Assembly: GCF_900176515.1 (NCBI RefSeq)
Contig: NZ_FWXV01000006.1
Location: 248,001 to 312,000 of the forward strand
DNA: 64,000 bases
Direction of reading: 5' to 3'
DNA from: Kibdelosporangium aridum
GTDB lineage: Bacteria > Actinomycetota > Actinomycetes > Mycobacteriales > Pseudonocardiaceae
The first letter of the stretch is position 1. Every line of letters begins with the position of its first letter. A program made the translations under genes and the position numbers. Shown here in pieces: positions 15,793 to 25,403 of the stretch. The notes below the pieces were generated by a model, which did not search any database, was not told the DNA's origin, and saw nothing but the letters and a program-made list of their open reading frames with translations.

Positions 15793-16008
15793 TCACACGC
15801 TGGGTCGAGCCTGCTGCTCGATGTACTGGCGTACCACGCTGATCGGCGCCCCGCCGACCGATCCGGCGAAGTACGACCCGGACCACAACCGGACGCCTTT
15901 CCAGTACGCGAACCGCAGGTCCTCGAACTCCTTGCGCAACAATCGGCTGGACACGCCTTTGAGGCTGTTGACCAGCTTCGAGATTGCGATCTTGGGCGGG
16001 AAGTAACA
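15793..16008 (-). pseudogene. tnpA (Y1 transposase), N-terminus deleted
   Basis: About 70 C-terminal codons ending at TGA 15793: FPPKIAISKLVNSLKGVSSRLL...SYFAGSVGG...QYIEQQ. This is the C-terminal half of an IS200/IS605 HUH-Y1 transposase, including the tyrosine helix. The HUH half is missing: the homology stops at ~16008, where it abuts the truncated tnpB start, indicating one deletion spanning both 5' ends. Confidence 0.75.
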
Positions 16009-16013
16009 CGGCG

Positions 16014-17340
16014 ATGCGGTTCCGCCTATACCCGGACACGGGACAGGCGCAACGACTCGCGTCGTGGTCACACACCTGCCGCACGGTGTGGAACACCGCG
16101 TTGGCACAACGCATCTGGGCGTACAAGTCCGCGCGGCGGGCCACGGTGCGCGCGGTGGAGCAGTGCGCGGAGCTGACCGAGGCCCGCCGCGAGCACGACT
16201 GGCTGCGGGACCTGCCCGCCCAATGCGCTCAACAGGTCCTCCGACAGCTCGGCGCCGCCTATGACAACTTCTGGAACCCGCACCACCCGGCAGGGTTCCC
16301 ACAGTTCAAGAAGAAGCACCATGGCCAAGGCGTGACGTTTCCTGGCCAGGCGGTCGCGGTGCATAAGGTGTCGCGCCGCACCGCGCAGGTGAAGCTCCCG
16401 AAGATCGGGTGGGTGCGAATCCGGTTGTCCCGCCCGATCGACGGCACCGTCCGTAACGCCACAGTCAGCCGGGATGGCTTGGCTGGCACATCTCGTTCGG
16501 TGTCCACGTCCCCGAGCCAGCGGAGACGCCTGTCAACACGGGCACGCCGGTCGGTGTTGATGTGGGGATCGCGTGCTCGGTGTTCGTTTCCGACGAAGAC
16601 CGGGAGCGGCAGCGCTCGGCCGCCCTCACTCCAGGCGAGCGGCAGCGCCTGCGCGGTTTGGAGCAGCGCAAGGCCAGGCAGATGGCGTTCGCGAAGAAAA
16701 CACAACGGAGGCAAGTACAGCACCCGGCTGCGCACGACCATCGGTCGGATCGCGGCCCTGAAGTCTCGGCAGACCCGCAGGCGCGCGGACTGGAACCACA
16801 AGCTCACCACCGACCTGGCCAAAAACCACGGCTTGATCGCGGTCGAGGACTGAAGGTTCGCAACATGCTCCGCTCCGCCAAAGGCACTGTTGACCAACCC
16901 GGTCGGCGGGTTCGCCAGAAGGCTGGGTTGAACAAGTCCATCGCCAATCAGGGATGGTTCGAGATCCGCCGCCAGCTCGGGTACAAAACCCAGCGGTATG
17001 GCGGTGTCCTGGTCGCGGTACCGGCGCACGGTTCGTCGCAGACGTGCTCGAAGTGCCACGTTCGCGACCCCGAATCCCGCGAGGGCTGCGGCCGGTTGTT
17101 TGCGTGCGTGGCATGTGGGCACACCGAACACGCCGACCGCAACGCCTCGCGCGCCATCCTTGACCGGGCATTCAGCACCGCCGGACGGAAACCCACCACC
17201 AAGTGGGAGGCGGGAGCCCGCACGAGCGGTCGTGTTGGCTCACAGAGCACGCGCAGTCCACACGGGCAAGGCCGCCGCACGGCGAGCCGGTTGCGTGAAC
17301 CATCCCCAAGGTCGCCGCATCATGACCAGGAGGAATCTCC
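16014..17340 (+). pseudogene. tnpB (RuvC-like guided nuclease), frameshifted
   Basis: TnpB homology from MRFRLYPDTGQ to the zinc-ribbon/RuvC-III end. RuvC I (PVGVDVGIACSVF), RuvC II (GLIAVED) and CSKC..CVAC..ADRNASRAIL are all present but lie in different frames. Shifts occur near 16480, 16700 and 16850, the first and last each explained by one missing base. At 16850 GTCGAGGACTGAAG would read VEDLK if one C were restored. The N-terminus is also slightly truncated. Not functional as written. Confidence 0.8.
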
Positions 17341-17362
17341 CGCCTTCAGGCGGGAGAGGACG

Positions 17363-19450
17363 TCAAGAGCTTGGATGATCCCAGGTCACGACCGCCGTGT
17401 CGTAGGCGTTCAATCTGACCTTGCCCCTGGGACCCGCTGTCCGGGGCGGCAAGGTTTCGCGCGCGATCGCGCCTGATGGCAGCACGAGGTCGAACTCCAC
17501 TTGTGCAGGGCTGTGATTGGTCAACGCGACTAGCCCACCACGGTCACCGAGCAGAACCCCGCTGGTGACGTCGGGGTGGTCGGCCCAAGCGTCCTCCCTG
17601 GCGTTGCTCAGCTCGGCCAAACCGGTGTACAAGCCGTACCAGTCCGCGTGGCGCCGGTGCGCGTCGGGGATGCGCGCCAGTAGCAACTCGATTGGGAAAG
17701 CGCAGGTCACGGTGTGTCCGTTGGCTCGGTCGGCCACCACGAGGGCCGGGTGCCCGTGCTCGTCGACAGCGACTGTGCGGGCGTCGACGACGTCGAGCAG
17801 GACCCCCCGAGTGGACGGGTTGTCGTCGGCAGCCGGAATCTCGATGGTGTCGTCAGGAGCGAACGGCCCCCATGGCTCGACGAAAGTCATTCGCACGGCC
17901 GGGTCCGCGGGTTCCCGGTCGAGAATCCGGCAGCCGGCCAGCTCGGTCATCTCGGGAATGGCACTGTCGGCTGACAGCGACAGGTACACCGTTCCTCCCG
18001 CGGCGTGGAAAGCGGGTGTGCCTCGCCAGAAGGTGGTCCGCACGTGCCACAGCGTTGTCGAGGTGGTTGTCAACGGTGCCGGTAGCAGCAACAGGCGAAG
18101 CTCCGGCCAGTGGTCGTCCTCCGGGCATTCCCGGGGGAAACTGACCGCGATGCCGGCGCGTGCGGCCAGGACGAACGCGTTCAGCCACCCGTGTACGAGA
18201 GGTACGACACCCGGATCGGGATTCCACACCGGCTCGGCCGGGGTGTAGATGCCGGACTTCTCGTCGAGGCCGAAGAATCTCCGGTCGTAGGGGTGCACGT
18301 ACTCGTACGGCACCACGATGCCGGCTCGCGGATCCGGCCCGCGCCCGGCGTAGCCGTCGAGGTCGACACTGCGGATGGCTTCCGCGAACTCGGCCAGCAC
18401 CCGCCCACGTGGCCGCACCTCGCCGGAGGCATCGGTGAAGCCGAACTGAGTCTCGTGCGGCCATCGCACGTAAGGGACGCGCCGGTAGGCCTCCGGCTCG
18501 GCATCCGACCAGCACCAGGACAGAAACCCGATGGCGCCGCGGCCGAAACTCGACCAGAGGAACAACCGGTCGTAGGCCGCGATCCGCTCAGGGTGGTACT
18601 GGGTGGAGGAAGCACCGAACTCCTGCAGCATCACCGGCCGGCCCGCGCCGGCCGTCAGCGCCGTCTCGAACGCCGCGGAGTGAGTCATCCGGGGATCGAG
18701 CAACCCGTCCGGAAACAGGTCCGGCGAATAGATCGGGTACGGATGCACGCAGGTGAAGTCGAGCAGATCGGCCACTACGTCGGCACGGAAAGGGCCGCCC
18801 CTCACCTCCTGCGACGCCGTGCCGATGGTGATCAGGTGCTCTGGGTCCTCTCCGCGCAGTGCCGTGACCAGGTCAGTGGTCCAGCCGCGTGCCTCGGCAT
18901 CGGTCGTTCCGGCGATGATCCAGTACGGCGGCTCATCGGTGAGATCCCAGCCGAGCACAGCGGGATCGCCACGCCAGCGCTCCGCCAGCATCCGCGCCTG
19001 CGCAGCTTGTGCCCGCAGCAGCTCGGCGTCGGTGTGCGGGTTACGCCCGTTGCGCCACGGTATGTCCCAGTACGCGTCTCCGACTTCTCCGCCGACGAAC
19101 AGGCAGGGATGCAGTAGCACGCCGTGCTTGCGAGCAGCGGCGAGAACCTCGTCGAGGACCGCGAGATGCGCCTCGTCGTACTGTCCCGGAGCAGGCTCCA
19201 CGGCCTCCCACAGCACGTCGATCCGCGCAGTGTCCAGCCCGAGCGAGGCGAGCTGGGCGAACGCCTCGTCGAACGCCGCGGCACCCACCCGTTTTGCCCA
19301 GTCGGGACCCGACCTCGGCACCACGTGCGTGCCTACCGGTACGAACGCCCGGCCATCACGACAGAGGAAGTGCCGTCCCCTGCGTACCAGTTCGGACCCG
19401 CCGCTGGTGTGCCGGTCGAGCTCTGCGGATTCTGTGCTTTTGCTGACCAT
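17363..19450 (-). CDS. Intracellular clan GH-A glycoside hydrolase (GH5-like)
   Basis: 695 aa from ATG 19450, with GGAG 10 nt upstream; an upstream in-frame ATG at 19618 has no good site. TIM-barrel half (residues ~20-370) with acid/base in GWDLTDEPPYW and nucleophile in MLQEFGASS, followed by beta-rich C-terminal domains of a GH5/GH42-like architecture. No signal peptide, so it should cleave imported oligosaccharides. The sugar importer locus was adjacent before the IS inserted. The annotated TGA stop comes from the IS right end, so the native C-terminus after ...WDHPS may have differed. Confidence 0.85.
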   Translation of the reverse strand: MVSKSTESAELDRHTSGGSELVRRGRHFLCRDGRAFVPVGTHVVPRSGPDWAKRVGAAAFDEAFAQLASLGLDTARIDVLWEAVEPAPGQYDEAHLAVLDEVLAAARKHGVLLHPCLFVGGEVGDAYWDIPWRNGRNPHTDAELLRAQAAQARMLAERWRGDPAVLGWDLTDEPPYWIIAGTTDAEARGWTTDLVTALRGEDPEHLITIGTASQEVRGGPFRADVVADLLDFTCVHPYPIYSPDLFPDGLLDPRMTHSAAFETALTAGAGRPVMLQEFGASSTQYHPERIAAYDRLFLWSSFGRGAIGFLSWCWSDAEPEAYRRVPYVRWPHETQFGFTDASGEVRPRGRVLAEFAEAIRSVDLDGYAGRGPDPRAGIVVPYEYVHPYDRRFFGLDEKSGIYTPAEPVWNPDPGVVPLVHGWLNAFVLAARAGIAVSFPRECPEDDHWPELRLLLLPAPLTTTSTTLWHVRTTFWRGTPAFHAAGGTVYLSLSADSAIPEMTELAGCRILDREPADPAVRMTFVEPWGPFAPDDTIEIPAADDNPSTRGVLLDVVDARTVAVDEHGHPALVVADRANGHTVTCAFPIELLLARIPDAHRRHADWYGLYTGLAELSNAREDAWADHPDVTSGVLLGDRGGLVALTNHSPAQVEFDLVLPSGAIARETLPPRTAGPRGKVRLNAYDTAVVTWDHPSS

Positions 19451-19642
19451 TTCTGAATCACTCCCGAGCGGCGACTCACGAGCCGCAATCCGAATTACGG
19501 AACCGGGGAATCGGGCTGCCAATGCCAGCCTGCTTTGGATGCCGTTCTTGGACAAGGGGCCAATGAATCGGCCACTGCCTGTGAACCTATATCGGGTGGA
19601 CCATGGTTGACGTGGCACACTGGCGATTGAGAGGCGGTTGAA

Positions 19643-20545
19643 ATGTCCCTGCGGCTGCGTGCGATCGTCGGAGTAATGACTCTGGTCGTGCTTTTCGGTA
19701 CCAGTCCTCAGGCGGCATTCGGCGAGTCATTGCCGCCTGAGACGACTTACTTTCCGCTTGGCCCGCCGACCACCGTTCTTACCCAGTCCGGTTGGGAGAC
19801 TGAAGCGCCGCACACGTTGAGCGTGGTCGAAGTCCCTCGCGGCGGATACCGGTATTGGGGTTACTACGGTCTTCAAGAATGCGGCGGCATCGGCCGGGCG
19901 TGGAGCAATGATCTCGTCAACTGGGTGAAGGATCCCGTTCCCCTGTTTCACGAGCACGGTGAACGGTGGCCATCCGTCCTGCTGATCAAGGATGAGTTCC
20001 GCATGGTGCACACCGTGGATTACTGCGGCGACAGCTACATCGTGACGCGGACGAGTCGCGATGGCCTGCACTTCACCGATCCGGTCACGCTCGTTCCACC
20101 CGAGAAGGGGTGGCGAAACCAGAATCCGAACCTCTTCAAGGATCCGCGAAGTGGGCGGTACTACCTCTACTGGTATCGCGGTGACGACACCAAGAAGTGG
20201 GAGATCCTGGTCAAGTCGGCGAAGTCCGTCCGCGGGCTGGTGAACAGTCCCGCGAAGGTACTCCTCTCCGCGAACACCACTCTGGCGGCACCGAATGTTC
20301 TCTATTATCGCGGTACGTACTATCTCGCCGTCGAAGTCCTTCGACGAGGGGTCTGGGAGACCAACGTCCTGACCAGTGTCTTTCCTGACCGTTCTTTCCG
20401 TGAGATCAGGCATAACCCGGTGCTTGGCGACGGCTCCGCGTGCCTTTTTCAGCATGTTTTCCAGCACAAGCTCCACGTGTACTACTGCAAGTTGACCGGC
20501 GAAGTGTGGACCGTTGAGCACCGGGCGGCGGCCTTGAACAAGTGA
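19643..20545 (+). CDS. Secreted beta-propeller glycosidase-like protein (GH43/32 superfamily-like)
   Basis: 300 aa. Signal peptide (RLRAIVGVMTLVVLFGTSPQAAFG, cut near residue 27), then repeated W/Y-rich blades: YWGYYGLQ, RAWSNDLVNWVKDP, TRTSRDGLHFTDP, YYLYWYRGD, YYLAVEVL. The S..DL..W and SRDG..F patterns recall five-bladed GH43/GH32-type propellers. I could not confidently locate catalytic acids. GAGAGG precedes ATG 19643. Divergent from the GH5-like gene across a 192-bp spacer. A role in extracellular polysaccharide cleavage is inferred. Confidence 0.75.
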   Translation: MSLRLRAIVGVMTLVVLFGTSPQAAFGESLPPETTYFPLGPPTTVLTQSGWETEAPHTLSVVEVPRGGYRYWGYYGLQECGGIGRAWSNDLVNWVKDPVPLFHEHGERWPSVLLIKDEFRMVHTVDYCGDSYIVTRTSRDGLHFTDPVTLVPPEKGWRNQNPNLFKDPRSGRYYLYWYRGDDTKKWEILVKSAKSVRGLVNSPAKVLLSANTTLAAPNVLYYRGTYYLAVEVLRRGVWETNVLTSVFPDRSFREIRHNPVLGDGSACLFQHVFQHKLHVYYCKLTGEVWTVEHRAAALNK

Positions 20546-20593
20546 GGGCCGGGGCCGCGCAAATGGCCACCTACACTTGTCGAGCATCTGGCC

Positions 20594-20625
20594 TAGTATT
20601 GGGGCTCTGTCGCAGTATGGCGACA
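20594..20625 (+). promoter_or_regulatory. Possible -10 and operator before small secreted protein gene
   Basis: TAGTAT (20594-20599) could be a -10. It is followed by the inverted repeat TGTCGC-N6-GCGACA (20608-20625), 52 bp before the ATG at 20678. The position just after the predicted start site suits a repressor site. Only one instance is visible. Confidence 0.25.
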
Positions 20626-20677
20626 ATTTCGCGATGAACTGCTTTCGCTTTACTCACCGCACACCAGAGAGGGTTAG

Positions 20678-21064
20678 ATGCGTAAATACTGGTTGTCCAC
20701 GGTCGGACTCACGACGACGCTCGGTATTTCACTGATGTGCCTCGCCGGTCCCGGGCACGCAACTCCTGCACCGCAGAGTCACTCCGCGCCGCAAGAAGCC
20801 AACTGCGGCAACTTCAAAGAAGACAAGCCCTGGGGATCCGCTGAGGGCACGGTCTGCTGGAAGGGCGGGCAGTCCAAGGGAGAGGTGCGCGACAAGAAGG
20901 ATGACGGGAAGTGCGTCTGGGTACGGCTGTGGTACACGATGGAAGACGGCAGTACCAATAAGGTTGACTCCCCGAAAGCATGCGGAGAGGGCACTGTTGA
21001 GTCCGTGACGGGCCCATCGCCGGAGAAGTCCGTCTCGGTCAAGGGTCGCCTTATGCACGGCTGA
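20678..21064 (+). CDS. Small secreted protein with four cysteines
   Basis: 128 aa. Signal peptide with cleavage near AGPGHA-TP (~residue 29). The mature domain is rich in K/D/G with Cys in EANCGNF, GTVCWKGG, GKCVWVRLWY and KACGEG, suggesting two disulfides. GAGAGG precedes the ATG. The CVWVRLWY..DG stretch is loosely reminiscent of RVDVVGVRVWLQKYD in the 24.98-kb family, but I would not claim homology. No function recognised. Confidence 0.75.
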   Translation: MRKYWLSTVGLTTTLGISLMCLAGPGHATPAPQSHSAPQEANCGNFKEDKPWGSAEGTVCWKGGQSKGEVRDKKDDGKCVWVRLWYTMEDGSTNKVDSPKACGEGTVESVTGPSPEKSVSVKGRLMHG

Positions 21065-21101
21065 CCAAGACAGGCTCTTCCCGATCAGGGATATCACGGG
21101 G

Positions 21102-21539
21102 TCAGCAGGCCGAGCAAGCTGAATACCCGGTGAACAGGGCAGGCTCCGTTGACTGGCCCTGTTCACCGGGCTGGTTTCGAGTCCGCGCGGGGGCACGATG
21201 CAGCCGCCACGCGGCCAAACTCGCCCGGCACGTCCGCATGATCTGACGGCTGGGCAGCGTCGTCGGAACCTCACCGCAGCTCGGGCACGACATCGACACC
21301 GTCCCACTGATCTCGTCGACCGCGATCAACTGCGCGCACTCGCACCGACGGCACCAGCGGTGCCCGGTCACCGGGATGACATGCAACGGCGAGCTGACGC
21401 ACTGGTGAACCCACCTGCGGTGCACCGGGCACGAGAGCCGTTCATGAGGAGACAGCTGTCCGAGTTCCTCGTCGCGGTCTTCGCGGTCAAGCACAGCGTC
21501 CAACTGCTCTGCTGCCCTGTGGATGCTGGTGACTGACAT
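21102..21539 (-). CDS. Small zinc-ribbon-like hypothetical protein
   Basis: 145 aa. SCPVHRRWVHQC, HRWCRRCECAQL, SCPSCGEVP and RTCRASLAAW place Cys/His pairs as in a double zinc ribbon. Similar short proteins are common in actinomycetes without assigned function. ATG 21539 has GAGGCGA upstream. The C-terminal 25 residues overlap the inverted repeat and are low-complexity, so the conserved part ends around residue 120. A nucleic-acid-binding role is only suggested by the ribbon. Confidence 0.65.
   Translation of the reverse strand: MSVTSIHRAAEQLDAVLDREDRDEELGQLSPHERLSCPVHRRWVHQCVSSPLHVIPVTGHRWCRRCECAQLIAVDEISGTVSMSCPSCGEVPTTLPSRQIMRTCRASLAAWRLHRAPARTRNQPGEQGQSTEPALFTGYSACSAC
21126..21170. terminator. 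Perfect 15-bp inverted repeat between convergent genes
   Basis: CCCGGTGAACAGGGC (21126-21140) and its exact complement (21156-21170) flank a 15-nt loop. It follows the plus-strand secreted protein gene by 61 bp and overlaps the last ~20 codons of the minus-strand gene, so it may stop transcription from both sides. Confidence 0.5.
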
Positions 21540-21798
21540 CGTGATCGCCTCGCCTCGAGCAGACCTTCACCGGTTTCCACCAGAGTGGAGTCAGGCGAGC
21601 ACTCAGCACACCGTGACAACTACCTGATTGGGTACCGAGTCGGCGAGTTGTCCAGCTCCGCGGTGGCGAGCCTGCATTGCTGGCCACGTGGCCACTTTTG
21701 GCCACACGACGCACGCTTGGCCGAGTCCATACCGGACCTCACCCCGTGTCCTAAGCCTTTCGGCGTGGACCAGTGGCGGCTAGGGGAACCCTGCGAGG

Positions 21799-22334
21799 AT
21801 GACCGAGCCTCTACTCACCTTTGGCCACGGCACGGCGAGCGCCAAGCGGATCGTGATGCTCCTGCGCGGGACCGGTATCGATACGTTGGTCGACGTGCGG
21901 ACCGCGCCGAGCAGCGGGCGCACCCCGCATGTAGCCCGCGGCCAGATCGCGCAGTGGCTGCCTATGCAAGGCATCGCCTACCGCTGGGAGCGCCGGCTTG
22001 GCGGCTGGCGCTCAGCGAGACCGGACTCGCCCGACACCGCGCCTTCGCCGGGTACGCCGCCCACATGCGTTCGCCACAATTCCTTGCAGCAATGGACGAG
22101 CTGTTGGCTACCGCAGCGGCACAGTGCACTGCGGTCATGTGCGCCGAGGCAGTGTGGTGGCGCTGCCGCCGACGGATGATCGCCGACTTCGTGACACTGG
22201 CACGCAACGTGCCGGTCCTTCACCTGCACTACGACGGTCGGCAGGAGCCGCACCGGCCGAGCGACCTCGCCCGGCTACGCACGGACGGCCTGATCGTTTA
22301 CGACGCCGGCAACACCCGGCCACCATGCCGCTGA
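21799..22334 (+). pseudogene. DUF488 family protein, frameshifted
   Basis: The first ~75 codons (MTEPLLTFGHGTASAKRIVML...GIDTLVDVRTAPSSGRTP...ARPDSPDT) are the DUF488 N-terminus. The rest (RAFAGYAAHM...TAVMCAEAVWWRCRRRMIADF...LHYDGRQEPHR) continues in another frame from about 22040 to the stop at 22334. One missing base near 22035-22040 explains it. AGGGGAA precedes the ATG. Either a pseudogene or a sequence error. Confidence 0.75.
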
Positions 22335-22797
22335 TGTCCGGCCCTGCCGCCGACATCCGACCGTCCCTTATGGACGGCGTAGCTACGAGGGATCGACGAG
22401 GGATAGCCGCGTAATTGGCCCCTTGCCAGAGGCTGACGTCATGAAACATGCTGACATCGGGCACGACTCGACACGGCAACTCCGGCGGGCCGTTTCCAAC
22501 GGCCCTATCCGATGAGGCCGCACCGCACTGGCTCGATGGGTCTGTGTCCCTCGCGTGGACCAAGGGCCCCGCATGTTCCGACCTGGCGACAGCCTGGGCG
22601 ACCGGTTCCAGCACGACGAGGCGGGCGTACTCGCTCGTCCTGTCGCCCACATCAAGACCGCCCGGAGCGCTGTATCGGGCGTGGCGCCGACGTCAGGTCG
22701 TGGACAGCAAAGCGTGGGGTCGAGACCGCCGTCGGCCTCTCCGCAAACCCGCTGCACCTCTGTGCGACACGGAAATCCGCGAGAGCGAGGAACGACC
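22335..22797. other. Intergenic stretch without recognised gene
   Basis: 463 bp. The only codon-like item is a 24-codon frame from ATG 22441 (MKHADIGHDSTRQ...) that stops at once. No repeat, hairpin or IS end was seen. Confidence 0.5.
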
Positions 22798-23232
22798 ATG
22801 GTGTCAGAACCCGCCGTTCGGCGCTATCGCGTCCACCTGATCCAGGTCGGCCAGGCCGACAATGTCACTGCGGTCGCTACCCCGCTCGACGGCACTCGCG
22901 CCGACGAGCCGCGGAACATCAGCAGTCCGGTGACATTGCAGAAGTTCTTGCAGCAACCGGACTTCGAGATTCCCGACGGCACACCCATCGTCCGCCTGGA
23001 CCTTACCGGCGACGCCGAGTTCTGGCGACACTTCCGCCGAGGCCCTCACCTGAACAACACGCTGCCACTGGGCACGGTTTCGCCGCCCGGCTCCCACGCA
23101 CCCAGCGCTTACGCCGGACAGACGCCCACCGAGCTGCATGGCTGGTGGGTCGCGGCCGATGTCTACGGCCAACTGGTTGCGCAGGCAGGTCTTGTCGTCG
23201 AACACACCAATCCGAAACCGTCGGGTTATTGA
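22798..23232 (+). CDS. Hypothetical protein, 144 aa
   Basis: Start ATG 22798 with GAGGA ~9 nt upstream (...GCGAGGAACGACC-ATG). Soluble, no signal peptide or membrane segment. It begins VSEPAVRRYRVHLIQVGQ and contains ISSPVTLQKFLQQPDF and TPIVRLDLTGD. A longer in-frame start at 22555 has poor codon character. I recognise no family. Convergent with the ATPase-domain gene that ends at 23260. Confidence 0.6.
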   Translation: MVSEPAVRRYRVHLIQVGQADNVTAVATPLDGTRADEPRNISSPVTLQKFLQQPDFEIPDGTPIVRLDLTGDAEFWRHFRRGPHLNNTLPLGTVSPPGSHAPSAYAGQTPTELHGWWVAADVYGQLVAQAGLVVEHTNPKPSGY

Positions 23233-23259
23233 TAGCAGGCTGGTTTTGTCGCTCCCGAT

Positions 23260-23979
23260 CTAGGTGTGCCGTGCGTGCGTAACCTTCCGAGGTGCGACCA
23301 CTGGCACGTATGCCCACATGGTCGTGCCGCCCCGGCCCGGCGCCGCGCCCCACCGGGCACACAGGCGCTCGATCAACAGCAGGTGCAGGCCTTCCGGCGT
23401 CCAGTTCGACGGAGCGGGCCTGACAACTGGCGGGGGAGCCCAGTCATCCACCTCGACCCGTACACAACCGGGGTCCGGGCGCAGTAGCCGTATTTCTCGA
23501 ACCCCGCCACGATGCGTCTCGGCGTTGCTGACCAATGCGTTGCACAGCAGCACGACGTCCGCCTGGACGGTTGGCGGCAGATCCGTGACGTGACAAGCGG
23601 CCCAATGCCGTACCGCGTGGAGGTCCGCGGGCCTGGTAGGCACCGTGAGGCGCGCGACGCGCTCGTGTTCTCCCGGAAGGTTCACGCTGCGGGCCCTCTC
23701 TGCCGAAGACGAATCACTGTGGGTGGTTACCTTGCGAGACCGCTGCGAAACTCTCGACCTCGTGCTCTTGCCCGCTTCGTACCAACCGTTGGTGGCGCGG
23801 ACGCTTTCGGTCCACCGCAACGCGATTCCCGCACCCGACAGGACCGCATACAGCTCGCCGGGAGTCCGGAACGGGTTGTCCGATGTGGACAGCAGTCGAT
23901 CATGGACGAACAGTGAAGTGTGTTCCGGCACGCCCAGCGCCGGGGCGAGGTCCACGGTGGCGTTGGTGCAGTAGCTCAT
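23260..23979 (-). CDS. Protein with C-terminal HATPase (RsbW-like) domain
   Basis: 239 aa. Residues ~100-230 form a GHKL ATPase-like domain: N box LLCNALVSNAETHRGG, VRVEVDDWAPPP, EGLHLLLIERLCARWG, then GRGGTTMWAYVP. This is the pattern of actinobacterial RsbW-like anti-sigma/ATP-binding proteins, though the N box lacks the usual ELVTNA spelling. The first ~100 residues are not recognised. ATP binding and a regulatory partner-switch role are inferred. Confidence 0.65.
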   Translation of the reverse strand: MSYCTNATVDLAPALGVPEHTSLFVHDRLLSTSDNPFRTPGELYAVLSGAGIALRWTESVRATNGWYEAGKSTRSRVSQRSRKVTTHSDSSSAERARSVNLPGEHERVARLTVPTRPADLHAVRHWAACHVTDLPPTVQADVVLLCNALVSNAETHRGGVREIRLLRPDPGCVRVEVDDWAPPPVVRPAPSNWTPEGLHLLLIERLCARWGAAPGRGGTTMWAYVPVVAPRKVTHARHT

Positions 23980-24035
23980 CGCATTGGAGTTCAGTTGATC
24001 GCCGAACCGGCGGACCTAACTCGCTGATGTGCTCA

Positions 24036-24269
24036 CTATCCGCGCACACGACATATATGGCTGCCCCTGCTGGCGATTTCCATCTCGGCGCCGGTGATCT
24101 TGTCGTCGGTCACCAGAACCGCGCGTCTGTCCAATCCTACCTCCGCCAGCCGCGCACTGATCTCACAGGCCAGTGCGGTGTACCGGCAGTTGGAAACGTT
24201 CCCAAAGACGCGGATCGTCAGGTCTCGATAACCCATCCTTCGACTGTGGCGCAGGTGCGATGCGCACAC
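24036..24269 (-). CDS. Hypothetical small protein, 66-77 aa
   Basis: Either a GTG start at 24269 (77 aa) or an ATG at 24236 (MGYRDLTIRVFGNVSNCRY). Contains ALACEISARLAEVGLDRRAVLVTDDKITG. Balanced codon use suggests a real gene; no domain recognised. Confidence 0.4.
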   Translation of the reverse strand: MCASHLRHSRRMGYRDLTIRVFGNVSNCRYTALACEISARLAEVGLDRRAVLVTDDKITGAEMEIASRGSHICRVRG

Positions 24270-24639
24270 AAGTCACCCGATCGAGGCACCAACCTGCCAA
24301 TAGGCACACCCTAGCGCGCTCGCACCGGCTCCGGAGACTCTCAACTCCGTTGCCCTGAAAGGAAAGTGGCGAGGGGTGACGTTCGCTCGGATGTGAAGGC
24401 ACTGCCAGGTCTCGAAATTGACGGTTCGTGGCCAAGGACCGCGACCGATCCGCCACAAAGACACGATGCGGCAACGCGACACCGAACACGCCTGGCGCGC
24501 ACCGCGCACGACGGCAGATCTCGCCAGGTCAATGGCGCCGACCGTCCAATTTGGACCGAGAGGAGGTGGGAGAGCTCGACTCGTGATGGCGCGAACGTCA
24601 GAGATACCCACCTGGCTTGTTGTGTCCCTTGTTTGTCAA

Positions 24640-24880
24640 CAAGGCGGCATGTCCGGATGTGCTTTCGGTCGGTGTCGGCTCGGTGGTGGTGAGGATCGTG
24701 GAAGGTCCTGTCCAAGACGCGGGTGGTGTGCCCGACGCTGGCCTTGATCATTCGCGGGGGTGGCAGGTTGACGTCTCGATCCTCGAGAGGTCTGGTTCCG
24801 CACCAGAAAAGTGCTCCTTGGCTATGATGGGGAATAGGCTTAGATACCTTCATTCTCCCAACCCAGGAGCACTTTTCTCG
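24640..24880. repeat. IS debris with 14-bp inverted repeat
   Basis: AGAAAAGTGCTCCT (24805-24818) and its exact complement (24865-24878) are 46 bp apart. Nearby, GGCCTTGATCATTCGCGGG and following bases (24740-24770) match the interior left flank of the IS3 element at ~59,925. No transposase frame survives. The rest of the 24,270-24,980 gap shows nothing else. Confidence 0.4.
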
Positions 24881-24980
24881 GTCAGGACACACCTAGCCTC
24901 AAGAAGTACCAGAAGCGTCCGTCGCGGACAGCGAGCTTCACGTCCGATCGAGAGGTCGTCATAAAGCTGCGAGCGCAGAG

Positions 24981-25403
24981 TCAGCGGCAGTGGATACGGA
25001 CTGGCCAGCTCACTCCACGATTCTGGTAGGTATACTTGTCATGGCGTGCGTAGAACGTGGCTACTGTCCGGTACTGGCCCGACTTGCACCGAACTTTGGT
25101 GTGGGCCTCCCCGCCGTCAACGTTCTCCTTCCTGCCGGAACCCTTCGCGACTTCCTTCCATTCCTCGTCGTCGTATTTCTGCAGCCACACTCGTACCCCG
25201 ACCACGTCCACCCGGCGGGAGCAGTTGGCGCCGGCCTCCGCGTGCACAGCTCCGTCATCCTCTAGCTCCGGGGGATCCACCAGGCCCTCGCATTGCAATT
25301 GCGGTAGCGCCTCTGCGGCGGAAGCAGCCCCGGGCAGGAGCCCGGACATGAAAATCGCCACGCCTGCCGCGGCCAGCGAGCGCCGAACAATTGAATTCGT
25401 CAT
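24981..25403 (-). CDS. Small secreted Cys protein, paralog A
   Basis: 140 aa. Signal peptide MTNSIVRRSLAAAGVAIFMS...ASAA (cleavage ~residue 30). The mature part has four cysteines: QLQCEG, GANCSRR, VRCKSGQ and terminal IHCR, likely two disulfides. Shares the N-terminus and core (RVDVVGVRVWLQKYD; RCxSGxYRTV) with the genes at 42,788 and 43,792, forming a three-member family. Preceded by a long leader conserved with paralog B. Function unknown. Confidence 0.85.
   Translation of the reverse strand: MTNSIVRRSLAAAGVAIFMSGLLPGAASAAEALPQLQCEGLVDPPELEDDGAVHAEAGANCSRRVDVVGVRVWLQKYDDEEWKEVAKGSGRKENVDGGEAHTKVRCKSGQYRTVATFYARHDKYTYQNRGVSWPVRIHCR

Larger units (their letters stand above)
15739..17366 (+). 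mobile_element. IS200/IS605-type element, decayed
   Basis: Left hairpin CTCCGTCC-ttca-GGGCGGAG (15741-15760). The right end has GAAT (17333-17336) directly before hairpin CTCCCGCC-ttca-GGCGGGAG, then TCAA (17363-17366). GAAT-hairpin-TCAA is exactly the right-end layout known for IS608. It carries divergent tnpA and tnpB remnants, both inactivated. It lies between the DeoR gene and the glycosidase gene; its terminal TCAA provides that gene's TGA stop. The exact left cleavage point is not certain. Confidence 0.8.

Noticed and set aside
20678..21064. Membership of the 128-aa secreted protein in the paralog A/B/C family
   Set aside because: It shares only size, signal peptide and Cys number; residue-level similarity is too weak to call.
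24341..24892. 183-codon minus-strand frame
   Set aside because: Crosses IS debris and the inverted repeat; His/Arg-rich with no domain.
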